From positions 76,183,268 through 76,247,267 of the forward strand of contig OY744606.1 in assembly GCA_963556255.1 (NCBI GenBank): 64,000 nt of DNA, in the 5' to 3' direction. Under the pieces are notes generated by a model that worked only from the letters and a program-made list of their open reading frames with translations, was not told the DNA's origin and made no database searches. Numbering within the stretch: the stretch's first letter is position 1; every line of letters starts with the position of its first letter. The stretch comes from Allolobophora icterica (taxonomy: Eukaryota; Annelida; Clitellata; Crassiclitellata; Lumbricidae). The position numbers and the translations under genes were made by a program. This document shows positions 24,480-36,457 of this stretch, in pieces.

Positions 24480-24770
24480 TGGATCATGAGCGCACAAGTC
24501 CAACAGTACTGTTCACCGAAACCTCGCGGGAGTCACAACCGGATATTGAATGCGTCCGGGTCAATTACTTTATCATGGGTCCACACGCCGCCAACTTGTT
24601 CCGCAAGGAACCCGACGAAGGCACTTATGATGCAAGATTCAATTAGGTTTATTGAAAGACGCTGTTCAAAGCGACCTGGTCAATCTTGGACAAACTCCAC
24701 GCGAATGCATTCAACGACACGAAATCTTGTTTCGCACAGCGAGGTCACGTCAGCAAAATTGGCAACGACA
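24480..24770 (-). other. Coding-like relic, unidentified
   Basis: One minus-strand frame is open apart from two stops and reads, in short pieces, RFRVVECIRVEFVQD, NLIESCIISAFVGFLAEQVG and VWTHDKVIDPDAFNIRL. GC content and codon-like periodicity exceed the AT-rich flanks. It could be a decayed mobile-element ORF, but no family was recognised. Confidence 0.3.
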
Positions 24771-24849
24771 ATAAATAAATAATATGTATCTCAAAGGCTC
24801 AAAGCATAACATTGTTATTGCTTTTCCAACTAGAAATTTACATAGAGTC

Positions 24850-25230
24850 GCGCGTTTCAAGAGAAATATGAGAAATATCATAACATAACATAGCAATAAG
24901 ACTTGCTATGCATAACATAGGCCTATAAGAAAGCACAATGTTACATATATGAAACATGACATGAATATAACATAAAAACTTAATATAAACATAGCATAAC
25001 ACTATAAACATTACATATAGCATGACATAACGCACTGTAGAATAATATAACATTTAAAACAGCAAAACACGACATAACATTATATCATAATAAACGAAAC
25101 AAAATATGAAAACAGAACATAACATATTAAATTTTAAGAAACACATAAAAAATACACAACAAATGCACTGAAGCCTTATTAAGAAATACATAAAAAAACC
25201 TCATAACATAGTTAAGAAATACATAGGGGG
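24850..25230. repeat. AT-rich degenerate CATAA repeat
   Basis: Frequent cataacata, acataaaa words; low complexity. Confidence 0.6.
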
Positions 25231-25494
25231 CCTATCCGTGTGTTGCGTTCTCCTGAAGTCGTCCCTTTTATGTCATCCTCGAGTTCCATATCCTTTCGTG
25301 ATCCCATAAGGATTCAAACGCACGCTTTCTACCCGAGTTTATGGCAGGGCATGACCCGAAAAGCCTCTGGATTCTGCTTCTTCTTCTTCTTCATCCACTC
25401 TTGCTCTCTGTTCTTTGCACTGGGTGCTTAAATTCGGAGGGAGGGGTGGCGCGACGATAAAAGTCTATAGCAAGATCAAAAGATCGCTCTACTT

Positions 25495-26085
25495 CCTTCC
25501 TCCTCCTCCTCCTCCTCCTCCTCCTCCTCCTCCTCCTCCTCCTCCTCCTCCTCCTCCTCCTCCTCCTCCTCCTCCTCCTGTTCCTCCTACGTTTCCTCCT
25601 TTTTCTTCTTCTCTCTCTGTCCTCCTCCTGCCAATTCCCTCCTTTTCTCCATCTCTTCCTCCTCCGTCTCTCTCTTCCTCCTCCTCCTTTTTCTTCTCTT
25701 TCTTCTCCTCTTCTTTCTCCGTTTTCCTCTACTTTCTCCTCCTAGATTTCCTCATTTTTTCTTCTCTTCCTCCTTCTCCTTCGCAGTCTTCCACTTCATC
25801 CTCCTCCTTCTCTTATAATTCCTATCCTTCTTCGTTTTTTCTTCTTATTCCTCCTTCTCCTCTTTTTATTCTCCTTATTTTTCTCCCTCTTCTTCTTCGT
25901 CATTTTTATTCTTCGTACTCTCCTTCTCCTCCTCCCTCTTTTTTCGCTGATGCTGTTACCTCTTCTTCTGCTTTGTTCTTCTCCTTCTTCTTTTCATTCG
26001 TCTTCTCCACATTATTGTTCTTGTTCTCTTTCTTCTCCTTCCTCTCCTCCCTGTCCTTCTCCATCTTCTTCATTATCACTATCTT
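25495..26085 (+). repeat. (CCT)n and long polypyrimidine tract
   Basis: About 27 pure cct units (25498-25580) followed by 500 bp of ctcctt-rich strand. The 258-residue open frame is poly-Pro/Ser/Phe artefact. Confidence 0.9.
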
Positions 26086-26445
26086 CTTCCACTTCAGCTA
26101 CGGCTTGCCCCTAAATACCTCTCTGACCTTATGCGGCAACCTCTCTCTGCAACTTCTGCTCGTCCTTTGCGCTCTACAGTGGCCGTCTTGATCTCTTTGT
26201 CCCTCGTACTAGGACCACTCTGGCCCAACGTCGAGCTTTTGCTGTCACAGGTCCTTCTGCCTGGAATGGTCTTCCCTCTAGACTACGAACTAAACTCATG
26301 ATGGGAATCTCCCCTGCATCTACTCTCTTGCTCAAGACGTTTCTGTTTCCACGGGGCTCATGCACTGAGGGCGTCACTGAATAGTTTATACTGCGAGAGG
26401 CGCCTTATAAATTACAAGATACGATACGATACGATACGATACTTC
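26086..26445 (+). mobile_element. L2-like RT 3' end with GATAC tail
   Basis: Forward frames joined by one shift read PLKYLSDLMRQPLSATSA, DLFVPRTRTTLAQRRAFAV, TGPSAWNGLPSRLR and SCTEGVTE before a stop. The end gaggcgccttataaattac is followed by four GATAC units. This is a different subfamily from the GAAT-tailed copies. Confidence 0.75.
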
Positions 26446-26585
26446 TTCCCTCCCATTCTCCTCCTCTTCCTCCTCCTCTTTCCTCCTCCTCCTCCTCTTT
26501 CCTCCTCCTCCTCCTCTTCTTATTCTTCTTCTTCCTCCTCCTCCTCCTCCTCCTCCTCCTCCTCCTCCTCTTCCTCTTCCTCCAA
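26446..26585 (+). repeat. Polypyrimidine tract (TCC)n
   Basis: tcctcc-rich strand directly after the L2 tail. Confidence 0.85.
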
Positions 26586-27029
26586 CTCATATAAATCACT
26601 TTTAAACACGACTCGACTAGGCCTTAATACGATGGCGTCAAGGTTGTCGAGCGTACAAGTACAGTCGACTCTGATTTTGTCGAGCGATAATTTGGCGCTG
26701 CAATAATTGCGGAAGAGCTCTATAATACCTAACGACAGCTAATTAATGGTTTCTGGTTTCCGTATCCCTGATGAGTTGTGTAAAGACCGTCTCCTCAGTG
26801 AGACACGCAAACGATCGCAATGTAAATGAACACGTTTTACTATAGCGACTGACGACTGCATTGCCTCGACCCATAGGCGTAACCATGTTTTGTGTCCTAT
26901 CACACCCACTTTTTGGTCATGTGCTGAGATATTCTTGCGATCATGACAGCGTTGTAGTTTGGTTTGAAGCAAGTTCAAGTAACGACAATTAAGACAGTGT
27001 TCTTCTTGCATGGTTAACTATCGCGATAC

Positions 27030-27313
27030 CAGGCCCGGTTCGTCTGTTAGGTAAACTGGGCAACCGCCCAGGGCCGCCAATTTTTAGGGGCCGCCAATTT
27101 TCCATTTTCCTAAAAAAAGGTCATCAACTTTTTTGTAATATGAAATTCCAAAAAAGATGGATGAAATGATAAATTGCCCAGGTGTAACCGCGAATTCCTA
27201 AAACAATGTGATTTGTGAGGCGAATTCCTAAAAAAGGTCATCAAATTTTCGGACGGTTTGTGCTTAGGGCCGCCGGTTTGCCCAGGGCCGCCAAATGTCT
27301 TGAGCCGGGCCTG
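27030..27313. mobile_element. hAT-type MITE, CAGGCCCGG family, copy 1
   Basis: Termini CAGGCCCGGTTCGTC and (inverted) CAGGCCCGGCTCAAGA; 284 bp. The perfect 8-bp duplication is cgcgatac (27022-27029, 27314-27321). Subterminal cccagggccgcc blocks occur at both ends. The interior contains the cctaaaaaaaggtcatcaa module twice. Confidence 0.93.
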
Positions 27314-27573
27314 CGCGATACTGACAGATGCCTGCGTATACAGAGGTAGGGAGAGGAGAAGAAGAAGGAGAGAAGATGGGGGAGGGATTGGCCGGCACTA
27401 TTTTGTGGGGCAAGCTAACACCCTTGCCTCGACCATGCTCATTTTGCAATGAACTGATAGGGGGAGATCCTTCACCTCCGCTGCCAGTTTGACTGGGTGC
27501 CACGCCATTTAAGGTCCCCGCGTAAGGACCCTGCCACTCATCTCCGCACATACAATTATGCATATCTATACAT

Positions 27574-28411
27574 CAGTCTTGTTGTCAAGACCTTAAACCT
27601 CAAGACCAAGACCAAGACCAAGACCTTGAACCTCGAGACCAAGACCAAGACCAAGACCTTGAACCTCGAGACCAAGACCAAGACCAAGACTTTGAACCTC
27701 AAGACCAAGACCAAGACCTTGAACCTCGAGACCAAGACCAAGACCAAGACCCAAAAAAATCCCATTCAGGCCAAGACTGCTTTTCCTTACACAAAAATTT
27801 GTGGAGTCGATATTTTAATGAAAACGTGAGTCGTTTTATTTTATGCAAGAAAATGAACTTTAAATGCAGACTGCAGAGAATTCCGAATTCGTATTTACAA
27901 AAGTCCTTCATACAAACTGTTATTCCAAATGCCTTTTGTATTATTTTTATAAAAAAAAACAATTCGCTCAGAATTTCATGACCAAGACGTGCCTTGTGAA
28001 CCTCATAAAAATTCCACCACGTGAAAAATACTTTCCATAGCTATAGGTGCTGAAGTCGCTGGCACACACAGTAACTTTTCAAGCACTGGATGTAAATGTA
28101 CAACTTAGTTGCTGCTGCCAATGGGCTTTCCTGACCAACAAGACTTGCATCCGTCCGTAGGTATTTGTTGTAGGTCATGATGCAAACAGGTTTGATAAGT
28201 TTTAAAATTCTTGAGTTTTGTTAAATGACTGTTCATATTGACAGCCGGTCTTGGTCTTGGTCTTGCGAGACCAAGACCAAGACTTTGAACCTCAAGACCA
28301 AGACCATGACCAAGACCTTGAACCTCAAGACCAAGACCAAAACCAAGACTTTTAAAAACGAACTCGAGTGCACTCGAGACCAAGACCTCGGTCTCGAGGA
28401 CAACAAGTCTG
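27574..28411. mobile_element. hAT-type element with AAGACC arrays
   Basis: Termini CAGTCTTGTTGTC and (inverted) CAGACTTGTTGTCC are flanked by a perfect duplication ctatacat (27566-27573, 28412-28419). Both ends are built of tandem accaag/gaacctcgag units (27585-27755, 28250-28385). The centre is AT-rich and non-coding. Confidence 0.9.
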
Positions 28412-28439
28412 CTATACATATAATATCCATATAGTCTGT

Positions 28440-28622
28440 GTCTGTAGTAGGACGCTACGCCACAAACGGGTTCTGTTCTATTGTGAAACTGTTTGTGACG
28501 TCAGCACTGCCGTCTTGACGACGGCGGTCTTGACGACGGCGATCAGAGCATTTTAACCAAAGACGCGTATAGGCCTATATACACTGCCGTGACGTCATAA
28601 TATGACGGGCAAATACTCTAGT
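28440..28622 (-). repeat. Interspersed repeat E, copy 2
   Basis: Inverted relative of 17936-18100, sharing ctctattgtgaaactgtttg-like and gacgggcaaatac sequence. It ends tagtgattatata. Confidence 0.65.
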
Positions 28623-29128
28623 GATTATATAAACATATAGAGACATCGCAAGACGCTCCATCGATGTCTGGCTTTTACCCTTTCCCCGAGGAACAGATCC
28701 TTGGATTCTTTGATTGGTCGTCTGATTTTCCCACCAAAAGCTTTTCGTTTTCTTCTATGGCAGCCCAGTTTTTCGACCTCTCCATCTTTCTGTGTTCATG
28801 TATGTATGTATTTTTGTAGGTCTATGTACGCATGTATGTACGTACTAATGTATGTATGCTTGTATATAGTCTAAGTCTGACTGTCCGATTTCTCCTATAT
28901 ATGTAGGGTAACTTGGGGTAATATGGACCCCTTAACATAAATGACAATTTCTGAGCAAAATCAAGTATCCATACAGTCCAATTAAATTGCATCCAAATGC
29001 TTTCATTATAATGAAGCAAAAACATAATTGTTTGTGGACAATTAACATCAATTTATTTCAAAAAATAGAAGAAATTAAAACTTTCAAAAAGGTCCATATT
29101 GCCCCATGGTCGGGGTAATATGGACACA

Positions 29129-29429
29129 CAGGCCCGGATCGTCCATATGGGCAACTGGGCAGCCGCCCAGGGCCGCCGATTTTTAGGGGCCGCCAATTTT
29201 CCATTTTTTTTTAATTTTTATTATTGTTATAACTTATTCGTAACAAGAGGCGAATGACTAAAAAAAAGGTCTTCAACTTTTGTATTATTATTATTATTAT
29301 TATTTTTTTTTTGCCCCAAGGTACATATGATCCCTTGGGGACTTAGATATTAATTAGTTGTTATGTTATTTCCAGGAGATCAGGCCTCGTCCTCCGTTGA
29401 GTCCCTGAATGTGCCACGGAATGCGATGG

Positions 29430-29503
<74 letters not shown>

Positions 29504-29608
29504 GTAACTGAGGTCAATAACTAAAAAAAAAGTCATCAACTTTTTTGTGCTTAGGGCCGCCGATTTTTCGATTTGCCCAGGGCCGCCAAATATCTTGAGC
29601 CGGGCCTG
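29129..29608. mobile_element. hAT-type MITE, CAGGCCCGG family, copy 2
   Basis: Same termini as the 27030 copy, with a perfect duplication tggacaca (29121-29128, 29609-29616). It is expanded to 480 bp by a nested ATT-linked repeat (29280-29505). It lies inside the pogo-like element and is therefore younger than it. Confidence 0.93.
29280..29505 (+). repeat. CCTTGGGG-core repeat with (ATT)n
   Basis: tttgccccaaggtacatatg and ccttggggacttag match 7146-7186. A unique middle and (att)n at 29428-29502 follow. Confidence 0.65.
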
Positions 29609-30389
29609 TGGACACACTTAAAAGGGGTAATATGGACCAGGTCCATATTACCCCTATCCAATGATCTTACCATAGTACATAATACTAGTTATGAAATTTC
29701 TGTCAGTTTGCTTAGTAATAATATTTACCATCAAATCAAGTCGTTTATTGGCATATAATTGGCTACATGGCTAGATTAAAACACGATGAACAGATTTGAA
29801 ACTATCAATTATCACTTGATACTGGTAATGTGTAATATCCAAAATGCAAAAGTAGGCTACTAGAAAGCTGCATAAAATATTATCAAGACTGCTGACTAGA
29901 CAAGCTATTAATACTGCATAATATATGCACTTTATAAAAACTTATCCTACTAGGGTAAACGTACAAAAAAATAAACAATAACAAGCAGCTAAAAGTCCGC
30001 AAAAGAGTTCAACGGGTTCAGTGTTTAGGTCTATGTTCAACGTTCACATACAAAACTATGCTAGTTTGGACTGGCACCGGCATATTCAAAATTTGCTCAT
30101 TCATAGCACATTTGACATTGAATCCATGACTCTGTTGTTGCTCCAAACAGGTCACCACAGTAAAGGCATGGAACAGCAGCACCACTGGAGCGTGCAAGTT
30201 TGCGTTTGTTCGACTTTTCTTTCTGTAGGCAACTCTTGAACTTGCCGCTAATTCTTACGTCGTGTTAGGCCTAATAACCCTCGATCTCTTTGGCTTCCAG
30301 TTCTCTGTTAGGCCTGCTTCCGGTTTCTTTGCCTTGCTATTCTCGGTTCTCTGCAAATCGGACTCGCTTCTCTTTTGACAGCAGCTTCA

Positions 30390-30665
30390 TCAGTTTTTGC
30401 CAAACTGTTTAGCTTTCATGGCCTCAAGTTCCTTCTTATATGGAGAACTGGTTAGCACACCCACATGGGCGACTTTGTGTTTGGATTTGCCTTCCATTGC
30501 TTTTGGCCTGCAGTATGGTGTTTCGTCAATCTTGAGAATGGAAGAGAAAGAAATACCAGCTGTACTGCTCACTGCTGCAGCCAGAGCACCTTCATCAGTA
30601 CCACAGGTATCTGCAGTCTCACCTGCAGTCTCATTCACTGTCCTCGGACATTCTTCCACTTGAAT
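30390..30665 (-). pseudogene. Transposase C-terminal remnant, pogo-like
   Basis: The minus frame includes VLTSSPYKKELEAMKAK near its end. A VLTSSPYK-type motif is frequent at the C-terminus of pogo/Tigger transposases. Upstream residues (RHGENIQVEECPRTV) are hydrophilic tail. The catalytic DDE domain was not found, so this is a deletion derivative. Confidence 0.45.
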
Positions 30666-31779
30666 GTTCTCACCATGTCTGCTGCTTTTGAAATAATTTA
30701 ATAATACATACAATATATAATTAGAAGAATAAATAATAATAATCATAATAATACAATAATATGGCCAAATACAAATGGATTCAATCACTATTGCATTCAA
30801 ACACTATAGAATTCAATTGAAGATTAAAAAATAAGTGGTATTAAATTTTATTACATAAAGTCTTTATCGTTCATTACGACTCGTCTTGCAGCGCATAAAT
30901 CTCTTGAATTCAATTGAGATAGGCTCTATGGGTTGCATGGACCGTGGTCCATGCAGCCCCTTCAGAGTGGGTCCATACAACCCCAAACAGGGTACACGAC
31001 TTCAACCACAGCTAAACAACATATTATCGCTCAAGTTGCATGAAAATATATAGTCCTGAAAAGCGCAACATTTCAACGAAAAAAATGATATAGTGGTTAC
31101 ATTTACCCGCCGCTTGCAAATAATCGGTATTCTGGATGGAAGATGGCAGCAACAAATAGCAATTGACGAACTTTATATGTGGTATCACTTTTTAAATCAT
31201 AAATCGGTCAAACAACATCGGTAACAATATCCGGCACGACCACAGCATCGAGTAGTATTATAAACTAGAACAAACTTAATTAAATGCCAGTGACTACTTC
31301 CTTCAGTTGGTGACTCACTATGGTCCATATAACCCCAAGTTACCCTACACTGCATTATAGGCCTATGTGCTATATGTATGTGTGTGTATATAAGTATTAC
31401 ATACACAAAATATGTAGATGTGTGTATTTGAGTGTTTGCACGTGTGTTTATTTGCTGGAGTTGACATAGTTCAGTTTCTCTGTCATTTTTTACCTAATAA
31501 TCTGGAATTAAAAGAAATTAGAGTGAGGTCCAGATAATCAGCGAGGGCGTTGGTTGGCACGCGAGGCGATCGTAGAGAAGCAGCGCATGCATCGTGGAAA
31601 CAATACTGCCACTCTCTATAGAGCCAACCTCAAGTCAATTCCTTACCACTGAATATATGCAGCTGAGTTTCTGGTTCTTGCTAGAGATTATCGCGTGTTT
31701 ATCGTGGTAGCTGGCCAAGTATTATTCCGACTTATTTTTGATATAATTTATCAACAGCGACAATTAACACCGCAGCTTA

Positions 31780-32015
31780 CTTTAATTATAATAATAATAA
31801 TATTATAATATTTATTCTTTAATTAAGCGCCTGCAAACGCACTGCGCTGTACATGTACATGTTATGCGATAAATCTTAACTACTAACAGAACAGACAGCC
31901 TGCAATACACGGCGCAAATTGCAGCCTACAAAGCATGTCCGCCTATGGGACTCGATCTCTGTACCTCTCGCACTCTACGCCAGATGTTATCCAATGCGCT
32001 ATCGGGCATTGTTAT
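31780..32015 (-). mobile_element. tRNA-derived SINE with AAT tail
   Basis: The minus-strand head has gatagcgcattggataac (box A-like) and agatcgagtcccat (box B). The body runs to ataataataatattataa at 31785-31812, read as its 3' tail. Confidence 0.55.
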
Positions 32016-32054
32016 CGTATCTTATTATGGATTGGAGAGAAGAAGCATTATTTT

Positions 32055-32290
32055 AGCCCTGAGGCAGCCATGGGTGTAAAGTGTTAGCGACTTCGTTTTC
32101 TTAGCCTCGGCATACATGTATGAGGGCGGGTGGCTGCAGTCTGCTCAATCGCCGTCTCTTTTTCCCGCTGACAGTGTAAGGTTAGCGTATTCATTATATA
32201 GCTGAGTTTGCTAGGGGTGCAGGCGGGACAGAAATCTCGAACGAAATATCTGCCCTGGCGGGGATTCGAACCCCGACCTCTTGTTCCATG
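32055..32290 (-). mobile_element. tRNA-derived SINE family A, inverted
   Basis: Box B (inverse ggggattcgaacccc at 32260) and body gtgttagcgacttcgttttc, gagggcgggtggctg; pyrimidine tail reduced to agaagaagc. Confidence 0.75.
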
Positions 32291-32588
32291 CGATTAGGCC
32301 AAGATAATTTCTGTCGACGTCAACAGCCTTTGTTGCTATGAGATGTCGTTAAACTCCGGATCCATCCATGCTCTCAGGCCACTGGCCGAGCTCAGCATTG
32401 CCTATGTCCTGGAAAAATCCTGCGTCGGATCACCCACACCAAGCTGTCCTTGAGCAACAGAAGGACTGGTTGATCCAGTGACGATTGTATTAAATTTCTA
32501 TTAGCGACCTGAGTGGTTACACAACGGTAATCTAGGAATCAAAGGAATAAGAGAAAAATAACATAGAATACTAGAAAATTTAGAATAA

Positions 32589-33025
32589 GGGGCCATCCAT
32601 ATATTACGTATGCAATGAGGGTGTGATCGGATTTAGGCGATTTTGCGTACGGGTGCGTATGTCGACCAAAATATGTACGTACGCTAAATAAATTTCTAAT
32701 TATGGCGTCCACATTAGCCTACTTATTACTCTGTATTGTCCTTAGTCTTTTTAAAATAAAAGTGTTAGTGTTGTTAGTATTTTATTTCTTCATAACATTT
32801 AACAAATTTTAGCTAGCGAATATGATGTTTAACAAAAAATATTACTAGCCTACGGTAAAATAAATGTCTTATAGATGACTTTAGCTATTTAACTTTTTGT
32901 AGAATGGGGGGATGTAGAGAAGCTTAGTTGTACGTACGCATGGGGGAGGGAGGCCACAAAATGCAACAGGGGGAGGGGAGTATAAAATAGATTTTGCGTA
33001 CGGTACGTAATATATGGATGGCACC
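32589..33025. mobile_element. PIF/Harbinger-like MITE
   Basis: Termini GGGGCCATCCATATATTACG and (inverted) GGTGCCATCCATATATTACG lie between taa trinucleotides (32586-32588, 33026-33028). A 3-bp TWA duplication with GGG/GGT.. termini fits PIF/Harbinger or ISL2EU-type elements. Subterminal tacgtacgc palindromes occur near both ends. Length 437 bp, no ORF. Confidence 0.75.
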
Positions 33026-33397
33026 TAATAGAATATATATATTATATATAATATATATAGAATAACAGAAAATACAGAATAAAATAGCCTGTCCAGTGCT
33101 GACTTTTATTAGTGACCTCTGTGAGTGGCAACGCATTGTAATCTAAGACTTGACTAGAATAATTATAAAGAACATACATGATAGTTGAATCTGTTTGTCT
33201 CCTGGTCTGATTTCTCTCACAATCTGTGGATGGCTAATAGACGACTGTGTTTTCATAGATTAGTTTCCTAACCCCTATTTAGTGTCTATACGTGCGTTTT
33301 AATTAGCTGTTTTGCTGATTAGCCATTTCTTGAAACAGGACTATATATAGGCCCCTATATAATATTTATCTATATATTACTATTGTAATAATGCTAT

Positions 33398-33668
<271 letters not shown>

Positions 33669-33880
33669 GATCTTTGTCCGAAGGCAGGTCCATTGGCTTT
33701 ATACCACCCGAAGATGAGATGAGTGAGGTGGTTTCCCGTTGCCTTCCTCACAGACAATTAATTTTGGAATTAGAAAGCAACCTGTCCAAGATAGCCACGC
33801 ATTGGCTTGAGGTAGATTCGAATCTGGGACCCTCCGGTTACAAGACACAGAACATACCGCTACACCCAAAGCAGAACCGA
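33669..33880 (-). mobile_element. tRNA-derived SINE family B, copy 2
   Basis: Shares ggcaggtccattggctttat, gatgagatgagtgaggtgg, cctgtccaagatagcca and gaggtagattcgaat with 18195-18411. Box B (inverse) is intact and the far 5' end is truncated at tacaccc. Confidence 0.75.
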
Positions 33881-34080
33881 CTAAACAAGAAGACTAGAAA
33901 AATGAAAAATTTCAAAAACACCGTCACATACCAGAACCAACATAGGCCTATATATCTCGAACTGACGCTGCGCTGGAGGCGTATGCGTTAGAAACCCGCT
34001 GACACAGACAGATTAGCTTCCCACGTGTGGGGGTTGATTCCCATATACGAAAACCAAACACTTCACGATACAAATTATTC

Positions 34081-34230
34081 TCTGCACCAAGAGCTTCTTA
34101 CCCCCTCTCCTCTCCAGTTCCGTAGATGCCTGAAAACTCCTTTTCCCTGGTGCTGGCCTTGGTGCGGATTGCGAGCGCCACTGATCTGAGTGGCGCTATG
34201 TAAGTGTTCGGTTACAATTACAATTATTCC
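34081..34230 (+). mobile_element. L2-like 3' end
   Basis: cctgaaaactccttttccct, gagtggcgctatgtaagtg and the tail gttacaattacaattat match the L2 terminus. About 150 bp remain. Confidence 0.65.
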
Positions 34231-35574
34231 CACAGGCGTTTAGTTTTCTCAGCTGAGACTGAAAGAACTTCTTTACTATTGCTATAGAAGTGCTTTAGTC
34301 TAAAGACCGTTTTTCTGATGGTTTCTAAGTGCACTGTTTTGTTGGCAGGAGTGAAGCCGCACAGCTCAGACAGTTCCGGCAAACCGTCAGCTGAGAATCC
34401 GGTGTATCATCCCCACAAACGACAACAAAAAGGAAAGACAATGAAGAAAGACAAAGACGAAAAATGATTGCTACTTCAGCCTTCGATTTCATCAATCTCT
34501 TATTTGCCTAATTGTTTACATTATCGCATCTTTTCTATTTAGAAATTAACACAGTATATAATAGTATCATATAAAAATATTTTGCATAGACCGTTGTTCT
34601 ATATATATATAAATATATATATTTATATATAATATATAACATATATGTCCGTGTAAGTAAAATTCCCGAATTCCAAGTATCGGTCAGTCTGTGTGTCTAA
34701 CTAGGCCTCTATACCTACCCATAAAAGTAGCCTCTAGTATCGTCTATATATCTACCCATCCAGGCCTACATAGGCCTACCCACACCTATCTGTCTGTCAA
34801 TCCATCTAAGTAAGTAAGTAAGTAAGTATATCCTTTATTAATCCAACTGCTAACCGCACTTTTGTTTAGGCTACACATGTTAATTATGTCCAGTGTTAAA
34901 GTTATATGGCCTAAATTCCGGTGTAAAATCAACCTGGTAATGAAAGAACTGCGAGCTAAACTGTCTGCAAACCGGAGAACACGGTCATGAAAGTGGGATC
35001 GTAGGGGGCAAAAATTAATATCACAGAAAATTAACATGAAGAAGACACCCTATATATAATAATAGGCCCAATATTATGGTTTCGATTAAATCTTCTCTTA
35101 TGTCAATAAAATAAAAGTAGCCTAAACTAATTCTATATCACGGAATTCTCATGTATAGTTAAATTTTACTACTTGTCAACAATCTAGGCCTACTAAAATA
35201 AAATGATTAGCATTTAGCAATGAAAAACAATTTGACTTGTGCCATGGGGTCCGTACACTGCGTATAGTAGCTATAGCTAGTCTGCACGGGGCCTGAAATA
35301 TCCTAAGGCCAACACTGAGATCATCTACATGTATCTACTGAAGCTGTTTATTCTTCCATCAACAACATAATATTATTATCTGTCTGTTTTTTAGTATCTG
35401 TTCCTTGGAATACTAAAACAAATACAATATCTCGGTGTTCGTGATGTTCTGTCTTTAAACCTGAGAACAGATCTAGACCATAACTTCTGCAGCGCTTAAC
35501 TACTCTCAGCGGATGATTCTCCTCTAGATTCGTCTCAAAACTCTTCACACTGATCAATGTAAATCGCCTCTGGC
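34231..35574. other. No recognisable gene
   Basis: AT-rich unique sequence. agta tetranucleotides at 34807-34826 precede tcctttattaatcc, as at 11550 and 47862, suggesting a decayed non-LTR tail. Several taggcct palindromes lie at 34704-35190. Confidence 0.4.
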
Positions 35575-35945
35575 TTCTCGGCTACTCTTTTAAACGCTGC
35601 GTCAGGATGACCAGCTTGATCACCGGCGCTTGGTCAAAACAAGTCCACAAGAACCCGACTGTTGGGTCGGTTTCATGTAGGCCTAGCGAGTCTAGCGACA
35701 CTATGTAGACTACAGTAAAATAACTTGCAAATATTTTCCATGGCTCGCACACAGTGGGTAACATTTCTGCACCTACATAGTTAGAGCAACATTAATAAAA
35801 ATGTAGATGCAAATTGCCGTCAATAGGCCTAGTTTCTCGGCTACACGTAAACGCTGAGTCTTGATGACCCGTTTAATCGCTCACGTTATAGCTGGCGCTG
35901 GTCAAAACAAAGCAACAAGAGCTTTGGAGTCGTCCATAAAGGACG
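35575..35945 (+). repeat. Diverged direct duplication with distant copy
   Basis: tctcggctac...aaacgctg...gatgacc...ggcgc.tggtcaaaacaa occurs at 35577-35642 and 35835-35912. The middle part (cttgcaaatattttcc.tggctcgcacaca) recurs at 42385-42510. Confidence 0.65.
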
Positions 35946-36449
35946 TCCGCAAAATATGACCTACTTTGGCCCCCTCCCTCCCCATTGTCCGCATTTGACC
36001 TTACCCTCCCTCCCCTTGCGGACGTCCGCACGCCTAAGCCAATTTTTAATGTCATCATCCATATTTTTACAATTATTCTACAGTAACTGTGCCCGTTTAA
36101 GTGACAGTTCGGGTTTCATATGGCAGGATATGCTGTAATAAAAGCCTCTTTAAAGTCTCGGTAAAGGTTATACCATGCATAGGCCTACGTGGTTTCAGGC
36201 AATCACTTTACTGACCTTTTCGTCTTTTGGGGAAGGTTGAAACAATGTGGTGTTTAAAAAACTATCAAATTTAAAAGTTCAAGTGGTGAGAACCAGCGAT
36301 ATGCTATTAGGCGGAAATGTTTATGGTATCGGATGCTTAAGGATTGCAACTTATCCTATTAATACAGCTTTTTAGTTTTGAATGAAGCGCTCGTTAGTTT
36401 ATTCTCGTGTGCTTAGCTTAAATAAAAGTCTATTTTACGATTTGCAAAT
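35946..36449. other. Unique sequence with MITE-like edge
   Basis: aaggacgtccgcaaaatatgacctactttgg resembles one end of a GGACGTCC element and is echoed at 12345-12395. A partner end (cggacgtccgcac) lies at 36020. The rest is unique. Confidence 0.3.
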
Positions 36450-36457
36450 CTGGGTCA

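Larger units (their letters stand above)
28906..31345 (-). mobile_element. pogo/Tc1-mariner-like DNA transposon, decayed
   Basis: Termini GGGTAACTTGGGGTAATATG and (inverted) GGGTAACTTGGGGTTATATG lie immediately inside TA dinucleotides (28904-28905, 31346-31347), the target duplication of the Tc1/mariner superfamily. ggtaatatggacc motifs repeat in both subterminal regions (29086-29120, 29624-29655, 30930-30975). The interior has a transposase-like C-terminal remnant and a nested hAT MITE. Confidence 0.8.

Noticed and set aside
25415..26191. 258-residue Pro/Ser/Phe-rich frame
   Set aside because: Produced by a CCT microsatellite and polypyrimidine tract; the end overlaps an L2 remnant in another frame.
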